A stretch of 48,793 bases of DNA from an uncultured Oscillospiraceae bacterium (GTDB taxonomy: Bacteria; Bacillota; Clostridia; Oscillospirales; Oscillospiraceae). A model generated the notes under the pieces. It was not told where the DNA came from. It searched no databases and worked only from the letters and a program-made list of their open reading frames with translations. The stretch lies in assembly GCA_947585425.1 (NCBI GenBank), contig CANPWZ010000014.1, forward strand, positions 1 to 48,793. The letters are read 5' to 3'. Position numbers and translations under genes: made by a program. Positions 1-9,586 of this stretch are shown here, in pieces (positions within the stretch are counted from its first letter, which is position 1; each line of letters begins with the position of its first letter).

Positions 1-147
1 ATGAACGGCATGAACTACTCCACCTTCATGCACGGCCTGAAGCTGGCCGGCGTGGAGATCAACCGCAAGATGCTGGCTGAGATGGCCGTCAACGACAAGG
101 CCGCCTTCGCCCAGCTCACCGGCATGGCCAAGGAGAAGCTGGCCTGA
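1..147 (+). CDS. rplT: 50S ribosomal protein L20, 3' part
   Basis: The window opens inside this gene; the last 48 residues are present and end in TGA at 145-147. They match the conserved L20 C-terminus, including the [13 protein letters not shown] and [13 protein letters not shown] stretches. L20 binds 23S rRNA early in assembly of the 50S subunit and, in the usual infC-rpmI-rplT operon, also represses its own operon; the upstream genes lie outside the window. A strong intrinsic terminator follows directly, so this is the end of its operon. Confidence 0.93.
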   Translation: MNGMNYSTFMHGLKLAGVEINRKMLAEMAVNDKAAFAQLTGMAKEKLA

Positions 148-163
148 CCCCCGCACGGCAGAG

Positions 164-195
164 ACTCCCGGCTCCCAAAGGGGCCGGGAGTTTTT
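164..195 (+). terminator. Intrinsic terminator of the rplT operon
   Basis: Perfect 9-bp stem (164-172 with 183-191, centred on CTCCCGGC/GCCGGGAG) followed by a run of five T at 191-195. Confidence 0.9.
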
Positions 196-214
196 GGCAT
201 ATGCGGAAAACCTG

Positions 215-243
215 TTGCAATCCCCGCGGGGCTGTGATATACT
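215..243 (+). promoter_or_regulatory. Sigma-A type promoter for the SLH gene
   Basis: TTGCAA at 215-220, a 17-nt spacer and TATACT at 238-243. It sits after the rplT terminator and about 65 nt upstream of the SLH-protein start. Confidence 0.75.
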
Positions 244-307
244 GTCCATACAAAATGTGTTAGTATGCTTTTGCGCCGGGCGTCCCGTGTAGAAAGAAGG
301 AGATCCT

Positions 308-1504
308 GTGAAACGAGTCCTCTCCATCCTCTTATCTGTCCTGCTGGCGTTCGCCCTGTGCGCGCCCGCCTCTGCGGTGGACGGCGGCCAGTTCACAGAC
401 GTGCCCGAGGGCGCGTGGTACACCCGGTATGTCCGGCTGGCCAGTCAGTCCAACCTGATGAAGGGGAACCCCGACGGCACCTTCGACCCCGAGGGCAAAC
501 TCCCCGCCGCCCAGGCCATCACCATCGCCGCCCGGCTGCACAACCGATACAGCAGCACCGGGGACTATATCGGCCCGGAGGGCTCCCCCTGGTATCAGAC
601 ATACGTGGATTACGCGGAGCGCAACGGCATCCTGCCCCCCGGGGCGGCCTATGACTATAACAGTCCCATATGCCGCGCCGACTTTGCCCTGCTCATCAGC
701 CGCGCCCTGCCCGACGTGGTCCTGCCCGCCGTCAACGACGTGGAGGACGGCGACATCCCCGACATGACGCAGACCGCCCCCATCGTGGCCGCCGCCGGGG
801 CCCTGATCGACTCCGGGGCGCTGGACAGCGGATCCGTCAACAGCGCCGCCTGGGAATTCACGCTGCTGGATGACAGCGGCATGGCGGAGGACGCCGCCGC
901 CGCGGCCGTCTACCGGCTGTACCGGGCGGGCATCCTGTCCGGGAACGACAAATACGGCACCTTCGCCCCCGCCAGCGGCATCAAGCGCAGTGAGGTGGCC
1001 GCCATCCTCAGCCGGGTGCTGGATCCCTCCCTCCGCCAGCACCTGGAGCTGGAGGAACGGCCCGTCTCCCTGACGCCCATGGATCAGCTTGCCAACCGCC
1101 GCAGCCTGCAAAAGCGGGCCAGCGCCGCCGAGCTGGCCCAGGCCTATGAGTCCGCCCGGGAGATCGTGGAGCCCCTGGCCAATCTGGGCCGGGAGGCCCA
1201 GCTGTACGGCGTGGCCATCGCCGTGCGGGCCATTACGGAGAGCCAGGTCACCTACTCCATGTCCGCCCCCCATTACAATGATCCCTACGGCTTCTTCGTG
1301 CTGCACACCGCCTCCTGCGCGGGCAGCACCCGGGCCACCGGGCTGTGCCTCAACATGCTGGGCATCCCCTATGAGCACGTGAACGAGGACGGCTACACCC
1401 ACCAGTGGGCCCGGGTCGATATGGGCGGCTCCTGCTGGATCTGCGACGCCTTCGGCCTCTGCTGCGGGCCTGAGCCCGCCCCTTATGAGCACCCCTTCCT
1501 CTGA
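308..1504 (+). CDS. Secreted SLH-domain protein with C-terminal transglutaminase-like fold
   Basis: 398 residues from a GTG start, chosen because AGAAGGAGAT lies just upstream and a signal peptide follows at once (KR, then a hydrophobic run ending at APASA, about residue 24). SLH-type segments are visible near residues 28-90 (FTDVPEGAWYTRYV, GNPDGTFDP) and 195-240 (GILSGNDKYGTFAPASGIKR), suggesting binding to cell-wall polymer. The C-terminal part resembles a transglutaminase/cysteine-protease core, with likely catalytic Cys337, His365 and Asp380. It is flanked by its own promoter and terminator, so it is monocistronic. The role is inferred as cell-wall-attached peptidase or cross-linking activity; the substrate is unknown. 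Confidence 0.8.
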   Translation: MKRVLSILLSVLLAFALCAPASAVDGGQFTDVPEGAWYTRYVRLASQSNLMKGNPDGTFDPEGKLPAAQAITIAARLHNRYSSTGDYIGPEGSPWYQTYVDYAERNGILPPGAAYDYNSPICRADFALLISRALPDVVLPAVNDVEDGDIPDMTQTAPIVAAAGALIDSGALDSGSVNSAAWEFTLLDDSGMAEDAAAAAVYRLYRAGILSGNDKYGTFAPASGIKRSEVAAILSRVLDPSLRQHLELEERPVSLTPMDQLANRRSLQKRASAAELAQAYESAREIVEPLANLGREAQLYGVAIAVRAITESQVTYSMSAPHYNDPYGFFVLHTASCAGSTRATGLCLNMLGIPYEHVNEDGYTHQWARVDMGGSCWICDAFGLCCGPEPAPYEHPFL

Positions 1505-1519
1505 GCGCCGGATGGAACG

Positions 1520-1550
1520 CTCCCGGTCCCGATTGGGACCGGGAGTTTTT
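1520..1550 (+). terminator. Intrinsic terminator after the SLH gene
   Basis: Perfect 11-bp stem (1520-1530 with 1535-1545, loop GATT) followed by T5 and a second T-rich tract. Confidence 0.92.
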
Positions 1551-1559
1551 ATTTTCCCC

Positions 1560-1588
1560 TTTTCAAGTGCCGCTTTTTGTGGTAAAAT
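1560..1588 (+). promoter_or_regulatory. Possible promoter of the WYL regulator
   Basis: TAAAAT at 1583-1588 with TTTTCA 17 nt upstream (1560-1565). The -10 is good and the -35 weak. It lies 33 nt before the ATG. Confidence 0.45.
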
Positions 1589-1620
1589 AGGACAAAACAT
1601 GACAAAGGGGGCCTGTTCCC

Positions 1621-2515
1621 ATGTCTGTGGATCGTCAATTCAGGCTGGTGTCCCTCCTTCTGGAGCGGGGCCGCATGACCGCCGGGGAGCTGGCGGAACA
1701 GCTGGAGGTCTCCCCCCGCACGGTGCTGCGGGACGTGGACGCCCTCTCCGCCGCCGGGGTGCCGGTATACACCGCTCAGGGGAGCGGAGGCGGGGTGTCC
1801 CTCCTGGAGGGCCGCGCGCCGGACAGCTCCGCCCTGACCGGCGGGGAGCGCCAGCGGCTCCTCACCGCTCTGGCGTCCCTCCCCGGCCAGGAGGGGGAGG
1901 GGGCGCTGGCGGGGCTGTCCGCCCTGTTCTCACAGCGGGAGGCCGACTGGCTGCGGGTCCACCTGTCCCGCCGGGGGGGACCCGGGCGGGGACGACCAGA
2001 CCTTTCTCCATCTGAAGGAGGCCATCCTGGCGCGCCGCGCCCTGCGGTTCTCCTACGCCTCCCGGGAGGGAACGTGGGACCGCCGCGTCCTTCCCGCCCG
2101 GTTGGTGTTCCAGAGGCGGGCGTGGTATTTGCAGGGGTTCGACCTGGACCGGGAGGACTACCGCCTCTTTCGGGTCAGCCGGATCCTGTCCCCCATCGAG
2201 ACAGGGGAGCCCTTCCGCCGGAAGCTGTCGCCCCCGGACATCGAGCCCGAGGGGGACATCCCGCCCCTGTTCCGGGTGGAGACCAAGCTTCGCTTCTCCC
2301 CCGCGGCGGCCGTCCGGGTGTATGACGAGTTCGCCCGGGAGATCGTCACCCCCCTGCCTGACGGCTCCCTGCTGGTGGACGCCGTGTTCCAGGAGGACGG
2401 GGCGCTGTACGGCTACCTGCTGTCCTTCGGCCCGGAGGTGACGGTGCTCTCGCCCGACACGCTGCGGCGGCGGCTGGGAGAGCTGGCCGGGGAGATCGCC
2501 CGCCAAAACGCATGA
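1621..2515 (+). pseudogene. HTH/WYL-domain transcriptional regulator, frameshifted
   Basis: The first reading frame (from ATG 1621) gives a DeoR/HTH_11-like winged helix over residues 1-60 (MTAGELAEQLEVSPRTVLRD). The frame is lost near 1973-1979, where the sequence has seven G. Removing one G there continues smoothly into the downstream frame ending at 2515, which carries the WYL domain (LKEAILARRALRFSYA, then RRAWYLQGFD). The intact protein would be about 297 residues, normal for WYL regulators, which sense ligands or nucleic acids and control transcription. The reading as given would produce a truncated protein with a nonsense tail. It could be a true pseudogene, a phase-variable tract, or a one-base assembly error. 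Confidence 0.8.
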
Positions 2516-2521
2516 CTTCAG

Positions 2522-2549
2522 GGGGATGGGGCCGGATCGTCCCATCCCC
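2522..2549 (+). other. Hairpin between the WYL gene and addB
   Basis: 9-bp inverted repeat (2522-2530 with 2541-2549) with a 10-nt loop. It has no T-tract, so it is a weak terminator or an mRNA 5' structure rather than a clear intrinsic terminator. Confidence 0.4.
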
Positions 2550-2593
2550 TGTTGTACGATGATCCCATCGAACCGAGGAGAGGAGGCGGCGCT

Positions 2594-5500
2594 ATGCTGA
2601 CCCTGTTATACCACCGCGGCGGCCAGGACGCTCTGGGCGAACTGCTGGAGCGGATGGGCAGGTCCTCCGCCCGGAGGAACCTGCTCATCGTGCCCGAGCA
2701 GTGGTCCCACGAGAGCGAGCGGGCCATGTGCGCCGCCCTGGGCAATTCCGCCTCCATGACCTGCGAGGTGCTGTCCTTCACCCGGCTGGCGGGCCGTCTG
2801 GCCGACGCCTGCGGCGGCGGGGCCGCCCCCATGCTGGACGGCGGGGGCCGGATGCTGCTCATGTACGCCGCCCTGCGGCAGATCGCCGACAGCCTGAGCG
2901 TCTACCGCGCCCCGTCGCGGAAGCCCACGTTCCTCACCGGCCTGTTGGCCACGGTGGACGAGTGCCGAGGCTACCGGGTGACTCCCGACGAGCTCATCGC
3001 CGCCGGGGAGGAGCTGGGGGGCCGGCAGGGGGACAAGTGGCGGGACCTGGGGCTCATCTACGCCGCCTATCAGTCCCTGGAATCTCAATCCGCCGCCGAC
3101 CCCCGCAGCCGCCTGGACCGGCTGGCGGAACAGCTGAAAACCTCCCGCTGGGCGGACGGCATGGCGGTGTTCGTCCACGGCTTCACCGACTTCACCCCTC
3201 AGGAGGAGAGTGTGCTGGCCCAGCTCATGGCCCAAGGGGAGGTCACCGTCTCCCTGCTGTGCGACCCAAAAGACGGCTCCGACCTCTTCCGCCCCGCCAT
3301 TCGGTGCGCCGGACGGCTGAAACGGGCGGCGCGGGAGATCGCCCTGCCCGTCCGGGAGGAACAGCTCTCCCGGCCCCTGCCCCGGCACCCCTCCCTGGCG
3401 TTTTTGGAGCGGGCTCTGTTCGGCGGGGAGGGCGTTCCCCTCTGGGAGGGCCCCTGCGCCGTCGCCCGGGTCAAGGCGGCCGACCCCCGGCAGGAGGTAG
3501 AGTGGTGCGCCGCGGAGGTGCGCCGCCTGCTCCGGGAGGAGGGCCATCGCTGCCGGGACATCGCCGTGTGCGCCCGCCGGCTGGACGGGTACGGGGAGCT
3601 CATCGAGAGCGTGTTCGCCCGGTACGGCGTCCCGGTGTTCCTGAGCGCCATGGAGGACGTACTGCAGACGCCCCCCCTGGCCCTGGTGACCTCCGCCCTG
3701 TCCGCCGCCGCGGGGGACTACCCCTATGAAGATGTGTTCCGCTACCTCAAGACCGGCCTCACCGATGTGACGGATGAGGAGCGGGACCTGCTGGAAAATT
3801 ACGTCCTCACCTGGGACATCCGGGGCGGGACGTGGACGAGAGAGAAGCCCTGGGACATGCACCCGGAGGGCTACGGCCTGCCCTTCTCCCCGGAGCAGAC
3901 CGCCCTGGTGGCGCGGCTGGATGCCCTCCGCCGGAGAGTCGCCGCGCCGCTGGAACGGCTGCGGAAGGACCCGGACAGGACGGGCAAAGGCCGGGCCCTG
4001 GCCCTCTGGCGGCTGCTGGAGGACATCGGCCTGCCCGAGCGGCTGGGCCAGCGGGCGGACGCCCTGGAGCGCCGGGGCGATCTGAACGCCGCCGCCCGCT
4101 GCCGCCAGCTGTGGGACATCCTGACGGTAGGGCTGGAGCAGTGCGCCCTGCTGCTGGAGACCACCGAGCTGGAGCTGGACGAGTTCTCCCGGCTGTTCTC
4201 CCTGGTGCTGTCCCAGTACGACGTGGGGGCCATCCCCGTGTCCCTGGACCGGGTGGCGGTGGGGGACGCCCCCCGCATGGCCCAGCGGGACGTGAAGGTC
4301 CTGTTCCTGCTGGGGGCGGACAGCGGCTCCATCCCCGACTGTTCCCCCTCCCCCGACCTGTTCACCGACCAGGACCGAGACGGTCTGGCCCTCCATTCCA
4401 TCGAACTGGCCCCCCGGCAGGAGGACAAGCTCCGCCGGGAGATGACCATCGCCTACGAGACCTGCGTCCGGCCCTCGGAGAAGCTGTATGTGAGTTACGC
4501 CGCCGGCTCCGGGAACAACGAGAAGGCCCCCTCCTTCCTGTGGGAGCGGCTGGCCGCCCTGTTCCCGGCGGAGCGGGCGGTGGACGCCTCCCTGGGGCAG
4601 GCGCGCCTGGCCTCCCCCGACACGGCATTGGAGCTGGCGGGGCAGGACAAAGCCCTGGCCGGCCTCCTCCGCCGGGTCCCCGGACTGGGCGGACGGATGG
4701 ATCGGCTGGACCGGGCAGCCGCCTGGAAGCGGGGGGCCCTCTCCCCCGCCGCGGTGACCGCCCTGTTCGGCCCGGCGGTGCCCATGTCGGCCACCCGGCT
4801 GGATCTCTACAACTCCTGCCACTTCGGCCACTTTATGCGCTTCGGCCTGGACGCGAAGCCCCGAAAGCCGGCCAAATTCCGCCCCACCGACTACGGCACC
4901 TTCGTCCACGCGGTGCTGGAGGACACCCTCCGCGCCGCCGGGGAGCGGAACATCCCCCTGGACGACGGAGCGGCCATCTCCCAACTGGCCAAAGAGGCCG
5001 CCGACCGCTATGAAAACGAGACGCTGGCGGGCCTGGAGGACGAGACCGCCCGGTTCCGCTGGCTGTTCCGTCGGATGAATGAGTCCGCCCTGGCGGTGGC
5101 GAACAGCGTGTGCCGGGAGCTGGCCGTGTCCGACTTCGACCCGGTGGCCTTTGAGCTGGGCTTTGGCCGGGGCAAGACCCTGCCCCCCGTGGAGGTGGAA
5201 AACGGCGTCACCCTGCGGCTGTCCGGCGCGGTGGACCGGGTGGACTCCTGGGTGAAGGACGGGAAACGCTACCTCCGGGTGGTGGACTACAAGACCGGCA
5301 AAAAGGCCTTCGATTTCGCCGACGTGGAGGACGGCCGGGGGCTGCAAATGCTGCTGTACCTGTTCACCCTGGCAAAAGAGGGCCAGGGGCTCTTCGGCCC
5401 GGAGGAGGTGGTCCCCGCCGGGGTGCTGTACGTCCCCGCCCGGAACCCGGTGGTGGACGGCGACCGGGCCATGACCGACGCCGACGTGGAGCGGGCCCAG

Positions 5501-5893
5501 AGCCGTCAGCTCCGGCGGCAGGGCCTGGTGCTGGACGATGCGGACGTCATCGCCGCCATGGAACGGAAGGGTGAGGACGGCTTCCGTTTCCTGCCCCTGG
5601 ACGGGAAGGGGGAGGCCCTCGTCACCCCCGAGCGGATGGAGCTGCTGGACGAATATATCGCCCAGGCCCTGAACAAGGCCGCCGGGGAGCTGGCCGCCGG
5701 GGACATCGACGCCGACCCCTTCTGGCGGGACGCCGCCCACAACGCCTGCCGCTGGTGCGACTATCAGGCCGCCTGCCACTTTGAGGAGGGCTGCGGCGAC
5801 CGGGCCCGGTACCGCCGGGGTGTGAAGGCGGCGGAGTTCTGGAACTGGCTGGCGAAAAAGGACCTGTCCGGCGGAAAGGAGGGCGGCGTCTGA
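2594..5893 (+). CDS. addB: ATP-dependent nuclease subunit AddB
   Basis: 1099 residues. ATG 2594 is preferred over an in-frame ATG 42 nt upstream because AGGAGG lies 6-10 nt before it and family alignment begins at MLTLL. AddB partners AddA in resecting double-strand breaks for RecA loading. Visible features are the N-terminal helicase-like fold (NLLIVPEQW, EVLSFTRLAGRLAD), a C-terminal RecB-type nuclease with Asp898-x-Lys900 in VVDYKTGKK and a QMLLYL helix, and Cys residues (NSCHFGHF; CRWCDYQAAC) that fit the AddB Fe-S cluster. The usual N-terminal Walker A (GxxGSGKT) is not present; the equivalent place reads YHRGGQDALGELL. It overlaps addA by one base. Confidence 0.93.
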   Translation: MLTLLYHRGGQDALGELLERMGRSSARRNLLIVPEQWSHESERAMCAALGNSASMTCEVLSFTRLAGRLADACGGGAAPMLDGGGRMLLMYAALRQIADSLSVYRAPSRKPTFLTGLLATVDECRGYRVTPDELIAAGEELGGRQGDKWRDLGLIYAAYQSLESQSAADPRSRLDRLAEQLKTSRWADGMAVFVHGFTDFTPQEESVLAQLMAQGEVTVSLLCDPKDGSDLFRPAIRCAGRLKRAAREIALPVREEQLSRPLPRHPSLAFLERALFGGEGVPLWEGPCAVARVKAADPRQEVEWCAAEVRRLLREEGHRCRDIAVCARRLDGYGELIESVFARYGVPVFLSAMEDVLQTPPLALVTSALSAAAGDYPYEDVFRYLKTGLTDVTDEERDLLENYVLTWDIRGGTWTREKPWDMHPEGYGLPFSPEQTALVARLDALRRRVAAPLERLRKDPDRTGKGRALALWRLLEDIGLPERLGQRADALERRGDLNAAARCRQLWDILTVGLEQCALLLETTELELDEFSRLFSLVLSQYDVGAIPVSLDRVAVGDAPRMAQRDVKVLFLLGADSGSIPDCSPSPDLFTDQDRDGLALHSIELAPRQEDKLRREMTIAYETCVRPSEKLYVSYAAGSGNNEKAPSFLWERLAALFPAERAVDASLGQARLASPDTALELAGQDKALAGLLRRVPGLGGRMDRLDRAAAWKRGALSPAAVTALFGPAVPMSATRLDLYNSCHFGHFMRFGLDAKPRKPAKFRPTDYGTFVHAVLEDTLRAAGERNIPLDDGAAISQLAKEAADRYENETLAGLEDETARFRWLFRRMNESALAVANSVCRELAVSDFDPVAFELGFGRGKTLPPVEVENGVTLRLSGAVDRVDSWVKDGKRYLRVVDYKTGKKAFDFADVEDGRGLQMLLYLFTLAKEGQGLFGPEEVVPAGVLYVPARNPVVDGDRAMTDADVERAQSRQLRRQGLVLDDADVIAAMERKGEDGFRFLPLDGKGEALVTPERMELLDEYIAQALNKAAGELAAGDIDADPFWRDAAHNACRWCDYQAACHFEEGCGDRARYRRGVKAAEFWNWLAKKDLSGGKEGGV

Positions 5894-8800
5894 TGGAACT
5901 CACAAGGGAACAGCGGGCCGCCGTGGAAAACCGGGGGGGCGACCTGCTGGTGGCCGCCGCCGCCGGATCGGGCAAGACCCGGGTGCTGGTGGAGCGGCTG
6001 ATGAACTGGGTGGAACAGGGCGAGGACATCGACCGATTTTTGGTCATCACCTTCACCAACGCCGCCGCCGCGGAGCTGCGGGGCCGCATCGCCGCCGCCA
6101 TCCACGCCCTGCTGGCAAAGCGCCCCGGGGACGCCCACCTCCGGCGCAGCGCCACCCTGGTGTACAAGGCCCCCATCTGCACCATCGACGCCTTCTGCCT
6201 GGACTTTCTGCGGCAATGGGGGCACCTGGTGGACCTGGACCCGGACTTCCGCCTCTGCGACGAAGCCGAGGCCGACGAGCTGCGCGCCCGGGCCCTGGAG
6301 GAGGTGCTGGAGGAGCGGTACGCCAATATCGCGAACGACCCCGCCTTCGCCGCCCTGGCCGGCGACCTGGCCGGGGAGCGGGACGACCAGACGTTGGAGG
6401 ATGTGGTGCTGGACGTCCACCGGCGGGTCCAGGCCCAAACTGACCCAAAGGGCTGGCTGCTGGGGCGGCGCAAAGACTTCGCCCTCCCCGCCGGGACCAT
6501 GCCGGAGGACACCCCCTGGGGCCGCCTGCTGCTGGCCGACGCCCGCTCGCTGGCGGACAGCTGGCATAAAACGCTGGACGCCCTGCGGTACGAGGTCAGC
6601 TTCGACGAGGTCCTGGAACAGAATTGGGGAGATTCCCTGGACGGCACCCTGGACGGGCTGGAGGCCCTCTCCGCCGCGCTGGACCAGGGCTGGGACGCGG
6701 CCGCCGCCCAGTTCCCCATCCCCTTCCCCCGGATCGGCGCCAAAAAAGGGGACTGCGACGAAGGGCTGAAGGCCCGCGTCAAGGCCCAGCGGGACCTGTG
6801 CAGGGAGCAGATGAAAAAGCTGGCCGCCCGGTTCGAGATCACCGGGGAACAGGCCATGGAGGACCTGCGGGCGGTCTCCCCGGCCATGACGGCGCTGCTG
6901 GAGGTCACCGCCCAGTTCGGGGACGCCTTTACCGCCGCCAAAGCCAGGCGGCACCTCATCGACTTCAACGACGGGGAACACCTCACCGCAAAGCTGCTGA
7001 CGGAGGCCGACGGCTCCCCCTCGGAGCTGGCCCTGGACGTGGGGGCCCAATACAAAGAGATCATGGTGGACGAGTACCAGGACACCAACGGGGTGCAGAA
7101 CGCCATCTTTGGGGCCCTGGCGTCCCGTCACAACCTGTTCATGGTGGGGGACGTGAAGCAGTCCATCTACCGATTCCGGCTGGCCGACCCCGCCATCTTC
7201 CTGGACAAATACGATCGGTATCCCCCGGCGGAGGACGCGGCGGAGGGCGAGGGCCGGAAGCTGCTGCTGTCCGCCAACTTCCGCTCCCGCCCGGAGGTGC
7301 TGGACGGGGTCAACTTTATCTTTCGGAACGTGATGAGCCGGGAGAGCGGCGAGCTGGACTACACCGCCGCCGAGGAACTGCGGCCGGGCCGCTCTGACCT
7401 GGCCCCCGACCCCCGGTACTGTGTGGAGCTGAACTGCGTGGACCTGTCCGGCCTCACCGACGACCCCGACACGGGGCGGGCGGACAAGGACCTGGTGGAG
7501 GCCCGGGCCGCCGCCAAACGCATCAAGGAGCTGCTGGACAGCGGCCTGCCCGTCGGGGACCGGCCCGTCCGGCCCGAGGACGTCGTGATCCTGCTCCGCT
7601 CACCGGGGCCGGTGATCCGGCACTACGCCGCCGCCCTGGACGAGCTGTCCATCCCCTGGACCGCCGAGGGGGGGAGGGACTTCTTCGGCTCCACCGAGAT
7701 CTCGGTGGCCATCGCCCTGCTGCAAGTCCTGGACAACCCCCGGCAGGACGTGCCCCTGCTGGCGGCGCTGCGCTCCCCCCTGTTCCACTTCACCCCGGAC
7801 CGGCTGGCGTATCTGCGGGCCGGGTGCGAGGGGACCGTGTACGACTGCCTCGCCGCCGGGGCGGTGCGGGGGGAGGAGGACTGCGCCTCCTTCCTGTCCC
7901 TGCTGGGCGAGCTGCGGGAGCTGGCCGCCGAGGAGAGCAGCCACCGGCTCATCTGGGAGCTCTATGGCCGGCTGGACGTGCCGGCGGTGTTCGCCGCCAT
8001 GCCCGAGGGCCAGCTCCGCCGGGCCAACCTCATGGCCCTGTATGACGAGGCCGCCCGGTTCGAGAGCGCCGGCCACCGGGGACTCATGGCCTTCCTGCTC
8101 CACCTGTCCCGGATGGCGGAGAACGGCGTGCCCGTGCCGGTGCCCTCCGGCGAGGGGGGCGGGGTGCGCATCCTGTCCATCCACAAGTCCAAGGGGCTGG
8201 AGTTCCCGGTGGTGTTCCTCTGCGGACTGGAGCGCCGCTTCAACGAGGGGGACTCCCACGAGACCATCCTGTTCCATCCGGACCTGGGTCTGGGCCCCAA
8301 GCGCACCGACCGGGCCCGGATGCTCCGCTATACCACCATCGCCCGGGACGCCGTGGCCCTCAAACTCCGGCAGCAGCTCCGGGCGGAGGAGATGCGCCTG
8401 CTCTATGTGGCCATGACGAGGGCCGAGCACAAGCTGTTCCTGTTCACGGCGGTGAACGGCCGGACGGGCTCCCTGACCTCTGTGGCCGCCCAGGCCCAGT
8501 GTCCTCCCTCCCCCCGGCAGATGGCGGAGGCGGGCTCCATGGCCGCCTGGGTGCTGACCCCCGCCCTGTGCCGCTCCGACAGCGGGGCCCTGTGGGAGAA
8601 CATCGACGCCCCCCGGCCCCTGCCCCCGGCGGATGAGGGCCATCCCTGGGACATCCGGCTGCTGTCCGGCAAAGAGTACGAGCGGCCTCAGCTTGCCGCC
8701 GCCGGGGACGGGGCGGAGGGCGCCCGCCGCTCCGTTTTGCCGGAAAACCTGATCGACATCCTGAATTGGAAGTATCCCCACGGGGCGTCGGCGGATATGC

Positions 8801-9447
8801 CGTCGAAGCTCACCGCCACCCAGTTGAAGGGCCGGGAGAAGGACAAAGAGGCCGCCGAGGAGGCCGCCGAATACCGCCCCGCCCCCCAGCCCGCGTCCCT
8901 CCGGCGACCCGTATTCCAGCGGGAGCGGCCCCTCACCCCCGCCCAGCGGGGCACCGCCCTCCACATGGTCATGCAGTACCTGGACTACGGCAAGACCGAC
9001 GCCCCGGAGCAGGTCAAAGACGAGATCGCCCGGCTGGTGTCGGGCCAGTTCATCACCCCCCAGCAGGGGGATGCGGTGGATCCCGGCGACATCCTGGCCT
9101 TCTTCCGCTCGGAGCTGGGCCGGCGGCTGAAAAACGCCCCCCGGGTGGAGCGGGAGTTCAAGTTCTCCCTGCTGGCCCCCGCCGCCGACTACTACCCAAA
9201 CGCCGAAAAAGGGGAGGAAGTCCTCCTCCAGGGGGTGGTGGACTGCTGGTTCGTGGAGGCGGACAAGTCGGTGACGGTGGTGGACTTCAAGACCGACCGG
9301 GTGACGGAACACACCGTCCAGGCCCGGGCGGCGGAGTACCTTCCCCAGCTGGAGGCGTACAGCCGCGCCCTGTCCGAGGCCGCCGGAGTCAAAGTGGCCC
9401 ATCGGTATCTGTGGTTCTTCGCCCTGGGCCGGGAGGTGGAGGTCTGA
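5893..9447 (+). CDS. addA: ATP-dependent helicase/nuclease subunit AddA
   Basis: 1184 residues, a typical AddA length. The ATG shares its A with the addB TGA, so translation is coupled. It is a UvrD-type superfamily 1A helicase: Walker A AAAGSGKT with Lys28, Walker B/motif II VDEYQDTN, motif III GDVKQSIYRFR, motif V HKSKGLEFPVVF and motif VI LLYVAMTRAEHKL. The C-terminus is a PD-(D/E)xK nuclease with VVDFKTDRV. With AddB it unwinds and degrades DNA from breaks up to Chi, then supports recombination. No terminator hairpin with a T-run is seen after it before rpmE. Confidence 0.96.
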   Translation: MELTREQRAAVENRGGDLLVAAAAGSGKTRVLVERLMNWVEQGEDIDRFLVITFTNAAAAELRGRIAAAIHALLAKRPGDAHLRRSATLVYKAPICTIDAFCLDFLRQWGHLVDLDPDFRLCDEAEADELRARALEEVLEERYANIANDPAFAALAGDLAGERDDQTLEDVVLDVHRRVQAQTDPKGWLLGRRKDFALPAGTMPEDTPWGRLLLADARSLADSWHKTLDALRYEVSFDEVLEQNWGDSLDGTLDGLEALSAALDQGWDAAAAQFPIPFPRIGAKKGDCDEGLKARVKAQRDLCREQMKKLAARFEITGEQAMEDLRAVSPAMTALLEVTAQFGDAFTAAKARRHLIDFNDGEHLTAKLLTEADGSPSELALDVGAQYKEIMVDEYQDTNGVQNAIFGALASRHNLFMVGDVKQSIYRFRLADPAIFLDKYDRYPPAEDAAEGEGRKLLLSANFRSRPEVLDGVNFIFRNVMSRESGELDYTAAEELRPGRSDLAPDPRYCVELNCVDLSGLTDDPDTGRADKDLVEARAAAKRIKELLDSGLPVGDRPVRPEDVVILLRSPGPVIRHYAAALDELSIPWTAEGGRDFFGSTEISVAIALLQVLDNPRQDVPLLAALRSPLFHFTPDRLAYLRAGCEGTVYDCLAAGAVRGEEDCASFLSLLGELRELAAEESSHRLIWELYGRLDVPAVFAAMPEGQLRRANLMALYDEAARFESAGHRGLMAFLLHLSRMAENGVPVPVPSGEGGGVRILSIHKSKGLEFPVVFLCGLERRFNEGDSHETILFHPDLGLGPKRTDRARMLRYTTIARDAVALKLRQQLRAEEMRLLYVAMTRAEHKLFLFTAVNGRTGSLTSVAAQAQCPPSPRQMAEAGSMAAWVLTPALCRSDSGALWENIDAPRPLPPADEGHPWDIRLLSGKEYERPQLAAAGDGAEGARRSVLPENLIDILNWKYPHGASADMPSKLTATQLKGREKDKEAAEEAAEYRPAPQPASLRRPVFQRERPLTPAQRGTALHMVMQYLDYGKTDAPEQVKDEIARLVSGQFITPQQGDAVDPGDILAFFRSELGRRLKNAPRVEREFKFSLLAPAADYYPNAEKGEEVLLQGVVDCWFVEADKSVTVVDFKTDRVTEHTVQARAAEYLPQLEAYSRALSEAAGVKVAHRYLWFFALGREVEV

Positions 9448-9489
9448 CCCCTCTTCGCGAAAAAATCCTGGCAAAAACGAAAAAAGTCC

Positions 9490-9518
9490 TTGCAATTTGC
9501 CCCGAGCCGTGGTAAGAT
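9490..9518 (+). promoter_or_regulatory. Promoter of rpmE
   Basis: TTGCAA (9490-9495), 17-nt spacer, TAAGAT (9513-9518), about 70 nt before the rpmE start. It gives rpmE its own transcription separate from addBA. Confidence 0.75.
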
Positions 9519-9586
9519 ACGTTTTGCGTTTACAGGGGGTCGCCATGCCCCAATGCATTGAAACCGACAGAAAGAGGTGAATCCCC

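Noticed and set aside
2606-5779. 1057-codon minus-strand frame opposite addB
   Set aside because: Low-complexity Gly/Gln/Pro-rich translation antisense to a well-conserved gene.
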